DNA of 14,233 bases, taken from contig CAMNNG010000022.1 in assembly GCA_946545145.1 (NCBI GenBank), forward strand, positions 1-14,233, given 5' to 3'. Source of the stretch: an uncultured Bacillota bacterium. Its GTDB lineage: Bacteria; Bacillota; Clostridia; Peptostreptococcales; Anaerovoracaceae. Position numbers and translations under genes: made by a program. The notes under the pieces are model-generated. The model ran no database searches and had not been told where the DNA came from. It was given only the letters and a program-made list of their open reading frames with translations. Positions 7,078 to 13,186 of this stretch are shown piece by piece (position 1 is the stretch's first letter; every line of letters starts with the position of its first letter).

Positions 7078-7178
7078 TTGCGTATTTATGCACAAAATGT
7101 TATTATCATGCATAGCAAAACTTATCTAACCATTATTCTTGTTTAAAAAGGAAGATAAAGAATCAGGAGACAGGTATT

Positions 7179-7976
7179 ATGAAGAAGAGAACATTAGTAG
7201 GTGTATTGGCACTCATGATGGCGCTGGCATTCGCGCTTACAGGATGCGGCGGTTCGGACAGCGCTGAGAGCGCAGGAAGCGCTGTAGACAACAGCGGCAC
7301 TCTCAAGGTCGTAACGAACGCAACATTCAAACCGTTCGAGTTCACAGAGGACGGCGAAGAAGAGATCAAAGGCTTCGACGTCGACATGATGAATGCGATC
7401 GCTGAGGACCAGGGTCTTTCGATCGAGTTCGTGAACATGGAATTCGATTCGCTTATCCCGGCTCTCGAGTCCAACCAGGGCGACATCATCTGCGCAGGAA
7501 TGAACAAACTGGCAGGAGACCGTGCTGAAAAGGTAGACTTTGGTGAGACATATTTCCAGAGCCAGCTCATGCTCCTCGTCGCTGCTGACAGCGATGTTGA
7601 AAGCATCGACGCTGTAACGAGCGACATGGCTCTCGCAAGCCAGATCGGAACGACAGGCGGCGAGTATGTAAAACAGCTCAAAGAAGAAGGTAAGATCGCT
7701 AAGGCTGTAGTTCTCAACGACTGGACAGACTGCTATCTGCAGCTGAAGAACGGCGACGTTCAGGGCGTAGTCGTTGACAAGCCGGTAGGTGAAGCTTATC
7801 TCAACAAGCACGGCGACATCGCCAAGTTCGTCGGCAAAGAGTTCGGTGAGCTCGAAGAGTTCGCATTCGCAGTACAGAAGGGCAACACAGAGCTTCTTGA
7901 CAAACTCAACGCAGGACTTGCAAACCTGAAGGAAAGCGGCGAGTACGACAAGCTCATCGAGAAGTGGTTCAACTAA
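7179..7976 (+). CDS. Amino-acid ABC transporter substrate-binding lipoprotein
   Basis: Extracellular ligand-binding protein of the family-3 (polar amino-acid) solute-binding group, 265 aa. It has a lipoprotein signal: basic MKKR, a hydrophobic stretch, then lipobox L-T-G-C with Cys23 as the predicted lipidated residue. A Gly/Ser/Asp-rich linker follows. The fold shows GTLKVVTNATFKPFEF, the family motif KGFDVDMMNAIAE (about 64-76), GDRAEKVDFGETYF (whose Arg usually binds the ligand carboxylate) and GVVVDKPVGEAYL (whose Asp usually binds the amino group). The start ATG has AGGAGA at 7165-7170, 8 nt upstream. It leads a three-gene importer operon with a 49-nt gap to the permease. The ligand cannot be set from sequence by eye; glutamine, cystine, arginine or another amino acid are all possible. 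Confidence 0.95.
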   Translation: MKKRTLVGVLALMMALAFALTGCGGSDSAESAGSAVDNSGTLKVVTNATFKPFEFTEDGEEEIKGFDVDMMNAIAEDQGLSIEFVNMEFDSLIPALESNQGDIICAGMNKLAGDRAEKVDFGETYFQSQLMLLVAADSDVESIDAVTSDMALASQIGTTGGEYVKQLKEEGKIAKAVVLNDWTDCYLQLKNGDVQGVVVDKPVGEAYLNKHGDIAKFVGKEFGELEEFAFAVQKGNTELLDKLNAGLANLKESGEYDKLIEKWFN

Positions 7977-8025
7977 GGAACACCTCAAAATCCGTAAAAT
8001 ATAAAAGCGAAAGGAAAGCAACCTA

Positions 8026-8700
8026 ATGGAAGTCTATTTGCAGGGTTTTCTGATCGCTTGTAAGGGCATACCCACGACTATCTGGGTAAGTTTGGTAGCA
8101 ATAGTGCTGGGAGCGGCAGTAGGTCTGCTCCTGGCACTCTGTTCTCAATCGAACAGTAAGGCCCTCAAGCTGATCTCGAAACTGTATATCGATATCGTCA
8201 GAGGAACGCCTATGCTCGTTCAGGCGCTCATCATGGCATACGGCGTGCCGCAGCTGATCCAGTCCATGGGAACTGATTTCAAATGGCCGAATCTGGTCAT
8301 ACCGGCCGTTATCGTGTGCGGCATGAACTCGGCTGCCTACATGGCTGAGATCATCAGGTCCGGCATACAGGCCGTAGACAAGGGACAGATGGAAGCGGCC
8401 AGATCTCTTGGCATGAACAAGAGAATGGCTATGAGGCTCATCATCATCCCGCAGGCTATACGCATGATCCTTCCGGCATTCGCGAACGAGTTTGTAACTC
8501 TCATCAAGGAGACGTCTGTACTCGGTTACGTAGGAGTCGTCGAGATACTGCGTCACGGCCAGCTGTGGAATTCGTCTTCATTCGAGACATTCCCGGCATA
8601 TATCGGCGTAGCGCTTGCTTACATGATCCTGACGATACCGCTGTCCAAGCTGATCAACGGATATGAACGCAGGAGAGCAAGGAAGGAGGCAGCGGCATGA
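8026..8700 (+). CDS. Amino-acid ABC transporter permease
   Basis: A 224-residue inner-membrane permease of the HisM/GlnP type, with several hydrophobic helices, including about 15-35, 65-85 and 185-205. The N-terminal region has DIVRGTPMLVQALIMAYG, a hallmark of polar amino-acid permeases. The cytoplasmic EAA loop that docks the ATPase is clear at about 123-150 (EAARSLGMNKRMAMRLIIIP). One permease gene is present, so the channel is probably a homodimer. The ATG has GAAAGGAA at 8009-8016. Its last four bases overlap the ATPase start (ATGA), indicating translational coupling. Confidence 0.95.
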   Translation: MEVYLQGFLIACKGIPTTIWVSLVAIVLGAAVGLLLALCSQSNSKALKLISKLYIDIVRGTPMLVQALIMAYGVPQLIQSMGTDFKWPNLVIPAVIVCGMNSAAYMAEIIRSGIQAVDKGQMEAARSLGMNKRMAMRLIIIPQAIRMILPAFANEFVTLIKETSVLGYVGVVEILRHGQLWNSSSFETFPAYIGVALAYMILTIPLSKLINGYERRRARKEAAA

Positions 8701-9416
8701 TAGAGATAAAGGGTCTTCACAAATATTTCGGCGAAAACCAGGTCCTCAAGGGGATCGACCAGTCCGTGAATGAAGGCGAAGTGCTGTGCATCATCGGGCC
8801 GTCAGGCTCCGGAAAATCCACGATGCTCCGCTGCATCAACAGGCTCGAGGAGCCGACGGACGGCGAGATATTCATGGACGGTGAGCTGATCACCGATGAG
8901 AATCTCGACAGGATCAGGACGAAGATGGGCATGGTGTTCCAGTCGTTCAATCTCTTCCCTCACATGTCGGTGCTCGACAATCTGACATGCGGACCGGTCA
9001 ACGTCAAGGGAGAGAGCAAGGCGGAGGCCGAGGAAAAGGCGAAAAAACTTCTTGCCCGCGTCGGACTTGCTGAGAAAGCGGGAGAGTTCCCGAGGAACCT
9101 CTCCGGCGGACAGCAGCAGCGTGTAGCTATAGCCAGAGCTCTTGCGATGGATCCGGAGGTCATGCTTTTTGACGAGCCGACATCGGCGCTCGACCCGGAG
9201 ATGGTCGGCGAGGTTCTGGACGTTATGAAGTCGCTCGCTTCCGAGGGTATGACGATGATCGTCGTAACGCACGAGATGGGCTTCGCGAAGGAAGTCGCGG
9301 ACAAGGTCATCTTCATGGACGGCGGCTACATTGTCGAGCAGGGACCGCCGGAAGAAGTTCTGGGAAATCCCCAGATGGACAGAACAAAGGATTTCCTTTC
9401 GAAGGTGCTGATATAG
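8697..9416 (+). CDS. Amino-acid ABC transporter ATP-binding protein
   Basis: A 239-residue GlnQ-type ATPase that powers the importer from the cytoplasmic face. All nucleotide-binding motifs are intact: Walker A GPSGSGKST (34-42), Q-loop in MVFQSFNLFPH, signature LSGGQQQR (about 135-142), Walker B VMLFDEPTSALD (about 155-166) and H-loop VVTHEMGFA (about 189-197). The length is normal and there is no C-terminal regulatory domain. The ATG overlaps the permease stop; AAGGAGG lies at 8682-8688 within the permease end. The operon ends at a terminator about 45 bases downstream. Confidence 0.97.
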   Translation: MIEIKGLHKYFGENQVLKGIDQSVNEGEVLCIIGPSGSGKSTMLRCINRLEEPTDGEIFMDGELITDENLDRIRTKMGMVFQSFNLFPHMSVLDNLTCGPVNVKGESKAEAEEKAKKLLARVGLAEKAGEFPRNLSGGQQQRVAIARALAMDPEVMLFDEPTSALDPEMVGEVLDVMKSLASEGMTMIVVTHEMGFAKEVADKVIFMDGGYIVEQGPPEEVLGNPQMDRTKDFLSKVLI

Positions 9417-9461
9417 GCCTGGAATGCAGGTCTTTCAGACTGCAAAACAAAAGCAGATACG

Positions 9462-9486
9462 GAGAGCCCGGGAGGGCTCTCTTTTT
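9462..9486 (+). terminator. Rho-independent terminator of the importer operon
   Basis: A perfect 8-bp stem, GAGAGCCC (9462-9469) with GGGCTCTC (9474-9481), has a GGGA loop and is followed by TTTTT (9482-9486). Confidence 0.92.
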
Positions 9487-9507
9487 GTGCGTCCGATGAT
9501 ACATTGT

Positions 9508-9696
9508 TTTTGGGTCGATGTGATAGACAATGCGATCTCGACGCTGGTGCAGCTGAACAGGCTTGTCAGCAAGGCTGACTATACGAGCAGTTCGTATGCA
9601 AAGTATATCAAGGCGTATAACAGTGCGATCGCCCGCCTGAAGGGCGGCGATGTCACCCCGGATGAAGTAAGCGAACCGCGGAGCCATCCTCGATGA
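9508..9696 (+). pseudogene. Fragment resembling one FIVAR-type surface-protein repeat
   Basis: This frame encodes VDVIDNAISTLVQLNRLVS followed by KADYTSSSYAKYIKAYNSAI and LKGGDVTPDEV. The layout (L..LV..ADYTSSSY.KY..A...A...L...DVT..EV) is that of a single three-helix FIVAR-like repeat, normally found in tandem in large Gram-positive cell-wall proteins. There is no start codon with a ribosome site: the open frame runs back through the upstream terminator. There is no signal peptide, and the frame ends a few codons after the repeat. It is therefore best read as the remnant of a lost surface-protein gene. The alternative is a chance open frame; the repeat match is by eye only. Confidence 0.35.
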
Positions 9697-9817
9697 TGAG
9701 CAGTTCTGAGCGCAGATCTACAGCGGTTACGGCCGGTCAGGATGAGGATCTGCACGGCATTACATGAGAAAAAGGTATTCATGACAAGAAATAATTTCAT
9801 GTCAGAATCGTGTGAAT

Positions 9818-9850
9818 CGTCGCTCAATTCATTGAGCGGCGTTTGCATTT
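9818..9850 (+). terminator. Terminator-like hairpin just upstream of the oxidoreductase promoter
   Basis: A 10-bp stem, CGTCGCTCAA (9818-9827) with TTGAGCGGCG (9832-9841), has a TTCA loop followed by TTTGCATTT. The U-run is interrupted, so it is weaker than the other terminators here. No intact gene ends before it; it may be the relic terminator of the decayed gene at 9508-9696. Its 3' arm contains the -35 of the next promoter. Confidence 0.5.
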
Positions 9851-9860
9851 GTGAGATAAT
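9832..9860 (+). promoter_or_regulatory. Promoter of the 2-oxoacid:ferredoxin oxidoreductase operon
   Basis: TTGAGC (9832-9837), a 17-bp spacer, and GATAAT (9855-9860), with TG at 9852-9853 making an extended -10. The expected start is near 9866, giving a leader of about 100 nt. Confidence 0.65.
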
Positions 9861-9965
9861 AATTGTTGGACGGTATGGCGGAAAGATGTCCGGTGAAAAG
9901 ATCATTTTGCGGACAAATGCGCCGCCGTCAATGGATATCATATGCAAAAGGAGGTACTGCTAAGA

Positions 9966-10538
9966 ATGAAACAGTTAACTGAAATCAGATGGCATGGACG
10001 CGGCGGCCAGGGAGCCAAAACAGCTGCGCTTCTGCTGGCTGACGTCGCATTCAGCACCGGCATGTACGTACAGGGCTTCCCCGAGTACGGTCCGGAGCGT
10101 ATGGGCGCGCCGATCACGGCTTACAACCGCCTGAGCGATCAGGAAGTCAGAGTCCACTCCAATATCTACTATCCGGACTATGTCGTCGTAGTCGATGAGA
10201 CTCTGCTGGAGTCCGTAGACGTAACTGCAGGTCTGAAAAAGGAAGGCGCTATCATCGTCAACACACCGAAGAGCGCTGATGAGATAAGACCGCTCCTCAA
10301 AGGATACGAGGGCAAAGTCGTTACTGTCGACGCACGCAAGATATCTGTAGAGGCGCTGGGAAGATACTTCCCGAACTCGCCGATGCTGGCTGCAGTCGTT
10401 AAAGTAAGCGGCATCATGGATGAGCAGAAATTCCTCGATGAGATGGAAGCTTCCTACAAGCACAAATTCGCTCACAAACCACAGGTTATCGAAGGTAACA
10501 TGAACGCTCTGAAGATGACATTCGCGGAGGTGGAATAA
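9966..10538 (+). CDS. porG: 2-oxoacid:ferredoxin oxidoreductase, gamma subunit
   Basis: A 190-residue gamma subunit of the four-subunit pyruvate/2-ketoisovalerate:ferredoxin oxidoreductase. The complex converts a 2-oxoacid, CoA and oxidised ferredoxin to acyl-CoA, CO2 and reduced ferredoxin in the cytoplasm; gamma is the CoA-associated domain. The diagnostic motif EIRWHGRGGQGAKTAA is at 6-21, followed by GFPEYGPERMGAPITAYNR. The start is the ATG at 9966, with AAAAGGAGGT at 9946-9955. An in-frame ATG at 9942 lies upstream of that site and is rejected. The stop TAA shares a base with the delta ATG. The gene symbol is the pyruvate-type name; substrate specificity is not proven. Confidence 0.93.
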   Translation: MKQLTEIRWHGRGGQGAKTAALLLADVAFSTGMYVQGFPEYGPERMGAPITAYNRLSDQEVRVHSNIYYPDYVVVVDETLLESVDVTAGLKKEGAIIVNTPKSADEIRPLLKGYEGKVVTVDARKISVEALGRYFPNSPMLAAVVKVSGIMDEQKFLDEMEASYKHKFAHKPQVIEGNMNALKMTFAEVE

Positions 10539-10840
10539 TGAAGACTGATATCAAAACTCAACACGAAGGAGTAAAGTGGCAGGATCTTTCGCCCGGATGC
10601 GTCATCAACGGCGGCGGCACTGCCAAAGAATTCAATACAGGTGAATGGCGTGTAGATACACCGGTATTCATCGAAGACAAATGCAAACAGTGTCTGCTCT
10701 GCGTCCCGGTATGCCCGGACAGCTCGATCCCGGTAGTGGACGGCAAGAGACTGGACTTCGATTATGATCATTGCAAAGGATGCGGAATATGCGTCGCTGC
10801 ATGTCCCTTCGATGCGATAGAGATGAGGAAGGGGGAATAA
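10538..10840 (+). CDS. porD: 2-oxoacid:ferredoxin oxidoreductase, delta subunit (2x[4Fe-4S] ferredoxin)
   Basis: A 100-residue bacterial-type ferredoxin subunit that carries electrons from the thiamine site to external ferredoxin. Two intact CxxCxxCxxxCP clusters are visible: Cys49, 52, 55, 59 and Cys79, 82, 85, 89. The N-terminal 48 residues (VKWQDLSPGC... GEWRVDTPVFIEDKC) are the usual delta-subunit extension. Translation is coupled to gamma through the TAATG overlap, with GCGGAGG just upstream, at 10525-10531, inside the gamma gene. The alpha gene begins three bases after its stop. Confidence 0.95.
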   Translation: MKTDIKTQHEGVKWQDLSPGCVINGGGTAKEFNTGEWRVDTPVFIEDKCKQCLLCVPVCPDSSIPVVDGKRLDFDYDHCKGCGICVAACPFDAIEMRKGE

Positions 10841-10843
10841 GCG

Positions 10844-12025
10844 ATGTCGATAAGAGAAAGACTTTCAGGAAATGAAGCCATCGCTACAGCGATGAGACAG
10901 GTATGCGCAGACGTCATGCCTGCTTACCCGATCACACCGTCGACGGAGCTGCCGCAGTACTTCTCGAGCTTCGTTGCAAACGGCGAGACGGATACTATAT
11001 TCGTACCGGTAGAGTCGGAGCACAGCGCAATGAGCGCATGCATCGGTTCCGAGGCTGCAGGTGCAAGAACGATGTCGGCGACATCTTCGTGCGGACTGGC
11101 ATTCATGTGGGAGATGCTGTATGTAGCTGCTTCCAACAGACTGCCGATCGCGCTGGCCGTCGTCAACAGAGCTCTTTCGGGCCCGATCAACATCAACTGC
11201 GACCACTCCGACGCCATGGGCGCCCGTGACGCAGGCTGGATCCAGATATTCGCGGAGACGAACCAGGAAGCTTACGACAACTTCGTACAGGCTTACAGGA
11301 TCGCTGAGCATCCGGACGTAAAGCTGCCGATCATGATCTGCCAGGACGGCTTCATCACATCGCACGGCGTACAGAATATCGAACTGCTCGAGGACGACGT
11401 AGTCAAAAACTTCGTCGGCGAGTACTATCCGGAAAGCTGGCTGCTCAATCCGGAGCATCCTGAGGCAGTAGGTCCGTACACTAACCCGCCGTACTACATG
11501 GAAGCTAAATACGGTCAGCTGCAGGGTCTGATCAACGCGAAGAAGGTCGCTCTCGAAGTAGCGAAGGAGTTCAAGGAAATCTCCGGCCGTGAATACGGAC
11601 TCTTCGAGGAATACAGAATGGAAGATGCCGACTACGTCATGGTAATGATGGGTTCGGCTGCAGGTACATGCAAGGATACAGTCGACATGCTGCGTGAAGA
11701 GGGCATCAAGGCAGGCCTTCTGAAGATCAGGATGTTCAGACCGTTCCCGGGCGAAGAGATCGCGGAAGCTCTCAAGGGAGCTAAGGTCATCGCCTGCATG
11801 GACAGAACAGAAAGCTACAACTCCCAGGACGGTCCTATCGGCGCAGATGTCAAAGCGGCTCTGTTCAACGCCGGAATGGCTCCGAAGGTTCTGAACTATG
11901 TATATGGTCTTGCCGGAAGAGACGTTACGGTCGAGAGCCTGGCTTCGGTATTCGAAGACATGAAGACAGTCGATGAGACAGGTGAGATCGGCGATACATA
12001 TCGCTACCTGGATCTGAGAGGATAG
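10844..12025 (+). CDS. porA: 2-oxoacid:ferredoxin oxidoreductase, alpha subunit
   Basis: A 393-residue alpha subunit, which supplies the pyrimidine-side thiamine diphosphate domain and substrate contacts. Family features are the start SIRERLSGNEAIATAMRQV, AYPITPSTELPQYF (about 26-39), VPVESEHSAMSACIGSEAAGARTMSATSSCGLAFMWEML (a glutamate-containing cofactor region, quoted as a span at about 53-92), and ALSGPININCDHSDAMGARD (about 110-129). A C-terminal transketolase-like domain has MFRPFPGEEIAEAL. The length fits POR/VOR alpha and is too short for the single-chain pyruvate oxidoreductase common in clostridia. A GGAAGGGGG-like ribosome site ends the delta gene. Confidence 0.94.
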   Translation: MSIRERLSGNEAIATAMRQVCADVMPAYPITPSTELPQYFSSFVANGETDTIFVPVESEHSAMSACIGSEAAGARTMSATSSCGLAFMWEMLYVAASNRLPIALAVVNRALSGPININCDHSDAMGARDAGWIQIFAETNQEAYDNFVQAYRIAEHPDVKLPIMICQDGFITSHGVQNIELLEDDVVKNFVGEYYPESWLLNPEHPEAVGPYTNPPYYMEAKYGQLQGLINAKKVALEVAKEFKEISGREYGLFEEYRMEDADYVMVMMGSAAGTCKDTVDMLREEGIKAGLLKIRMFRPFPGEEIAEALKGAKVIACMDRTESYNSQDGPIGADVKAALFNAGMAPKVLNYVYGLAGRDVTVESLASVFEDMKTVDETGEIGDTYRYLDLRG

Positions 12026-12037
12026 GAGGGAGAACAA

Positions 12038-12970
12038 ATGGCATACAATTTCAAAGAGATGATGAACAAGCCGGAACGTTTCACTCCGGGCCACAGGATG
12101 TGCGCAGGATGCGGAGCTCCGATAGCTGTTCGCAACGTGCTCAGAGCACTCAAAGAAGAAGACAAAGCCGTCATCACATGCGCGACGAGCTGCCTCGAAG
12201 TTTCGACCTTCATGTATCCTTATACATCGTGGGAAGATTCCTTCATCCACAATGCATTTGAAAATGCGGCGGCTACATGCAGCGGCGTAGAGTCGGCTTA
12301 CAGAGCCCTGAAGAAAAAGGGCAAGATCGATGACACATACAAGTTCATCGCATTCGGCGGAGACGGCGGTACATACGACATCGGCTTCCAGTCGCTGTCG
12401 GGCGCTATGGAGCGCGGCCACGACATGGTATATGTCTGCTACGACAACGGCGCTTACATGAACACAGGTATCCAGAGATCGTCCGCGACACCGCAGTTCG
12501 CTGACACGACTACGACTCCTTCGGGAACGCAGTCGCCGGGCAAACCGCAGTACAGAAAAGACCTGGCTGCGATCATAGCTGAGCATCATGTTGCTTACGT
12601 AGGTCAGACGACATTCGTACAGAACATGAAGGACCTCCACCTCAAAGCCGAGAAGGCCATCTACACAGAAGGCCCTGCTTTCCTGAACGTAATGGCACCG
12701 TGCCCGAGAGGCTGGAGATACGACTCGCCTGAGATCCTCAACATCTGCAAGCTGGCTGTAGAGACATGCTACTGGCCGCTGTTCGAGGTCATCGACGGCA
12801 AATGGGTCCTCAACTACAAGCCGAAGAACAAGCTTCCGATCGAAGACTTCCTGAAGACTCAGGGCAGATTCAGCCACCTCTTCAAGCCTGAGAACGAGAA
12901 ATACATCGCTATCATGCAGGAAGAAGTCGACAAGAGATGGGAAGAGCTCCTGAAGAAGTGCGAGGAGTAA
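12038..12970 (+). CDS. porB: 2-oxoacid:ferredoxin oxidoreductase, beta subunit
   Basis: A 310-residue beta subunit, which binds thiamine diphosphate/Mg and the proximal [4Fe-4S] cluster. Cluster-type cysteines are Cys22 and Cys25 (MCAGCGAP), Cys48/Cys52 (CATSCLEVS) and Cys222 (CPRGW). The thiamine motif is GGDGGTYDIGFQSLSGAMER (about 107-126) with the closing Asn in YDNGAYMNTG (about 136). It continues with the usual QRSSATP segment. The start ATG has AGGAGGGAG at 12025-12033. Last gene of the operon; the terminator follows about 50 bases after the stop. The order gamma-delta-alpha-beta matches the known POR operons of bacteria and archaea. Confidence 0.95.
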   Translation: MAYNFKEMMNKPERFTPGHRMCAGCGAPIAVRNVLRALKEEDKAVITCATSCLEVSTFMYPYTSWEDSFIHNAFENAAATCSGVESAYRALKKKGKIDDTYKFIAFGGDGGTYDIGFQSLSGAMERGHDMVYVCYDNGAYMNTGIQRSSATPQFADTTTTPSGTQSPGKPQYRKDLAAIIAEHHVAYVGQTTFVQNMKDLHLKAEKAIYTEGPAFLNVMAPCPRGWRYDSPEILNICKLAVETCYWPLFEVIDGKWVLNYKPKNKLPIEDFLKTQGRFSHLFKPENEKYIAIMQEEVDKRWEELLKKCEE

Positions 12971-12990
12971 TGCAGTGAAGCGAAGCTGAT

Positions 12991-13011
12991 CGCTTACTTG
13001 GCGCTTACTTG
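12991..13011 (+). repeat. 10-bp tandem direct repeat after the oxidoreductase operon
   Basis: CGCTTACTTG occurs at 12991-13000 and again at 13002-13011, one base apart, between the beta stop codon and the terminator. The first copy can also pair with GTGAAGCGA just upstream. CGCTTACTT recurs at 6899-6907 in the divergent region. Function unknown. Confidence 0.6.
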
Positions 13012-13019
13012 AAAAACGA

Positions 13020-13047
13020 GGCGGGCATCATTGATGCTCGTCTTTTT
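13020..13047 (+). terminator. Rho-independent terminator of the oxidoreductase operon
   Basis: A 10-pair stem, 13020-13029 with 13033-13042 (two G-T pairs), has an ATT loop and is followed by TTTTT at 13043-13047. Confidence 0.88.
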
Positions 13048-13126
13048 GTGCCTTCATTTCCCGGCGGCGGGCCGGCAGAACCGCTTTATTTGAAAAGCAT
13101 GACAATGTCGGGTGATACACTTGAAA

Positions 13127-13159
13127 CAGTGTTGGAAAAACACTGATACGAATATCAGT
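13127..13159 (+). promoter_or_regulatory. Two overlapping, mutually exclusive hairpins upstream of the YARHG gene
   Basis: CAGTGTT (13127-13133) pairs with AACACTG (13139-13145). ACTGATA (13142-13148) pairs with TATCAGT (13153-13159) around CGAA, followed by TTTA. The two share bases 13142-13145, so only one can form at a time. They could act as an attenuator or as paired operators. TTGAAA boxes at 13090-13095 and 13121-13126 are possible -35s, but no good -10 matches them. Confidence 0.4.
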
Positions 13160-13186
13160 TTTAGTTAGGAGAAAAGAGGCGAGAGA

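Larger units (their letters stand above)
6841..7178. other. Divergent intergenic regulatory region, 338 bases without a gene
   Basis: This AT-rich stretch separates the minus-strand small gene from the importer operon. It holds a symmetric -10 element (6919-6926), a rightward promoter with an inverted repeat on its -35 (6959-6989), and a transcribed leader of about 180 nt with a hairpin (7046-7077) and several ATGCAT/TGCAT words. No coding frame in it looks real on either strand. Confidence 0.7.
9487..9965. other. Intergenic stretch between importer and oxidoreductase operons
   Basis: About 480 bases without a convincing intact gene. It contains the FIVAR-like fragment (9508-9696), a roughly 120-base stretch with no recognisable content, a terminator-like hairpin (9818-9850), and the overlapping promoter and leader of the oxidoreductase operon. 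Confidence 0.6.

Noticed and set aside
6996..7178. T-box or known amino-acid riboswitch before the importer
   Set aside because: No T-box antiterminator word and no terminator hairpin with a U-run were found, and no other known class was recognised by eye.
9424..9507. ATG at 9424 as the start of a 90-residue protein containing the FIVAR-like segment
   Set aside because: The first part would be translated through the importer terminator and lacks a ribosome site; only the later part looks protein-derived.
9579..9947. 122-codon minus-strand frame in the intergenic stretch
   Set aside because: It crosses the terminator and promoter, has no ribosome site and no protein-like pattern.
9942..9965. 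ATG at 9942 as the start of the gamma subunit
   Set aside because: The only strong ribosome site (9946-9955) lies inside this extension; the ATG at 9966 gives the typical N-terminus.
10865..12877. 670-codon open frame on the minus strand
   Set aside because: It lies wholly antisense to the well-supported alpha and beta subunit genes; its translation is Arg/Ser/Cys/Val-rich without recognisable domains, as expected from codon bias of the sense genes.
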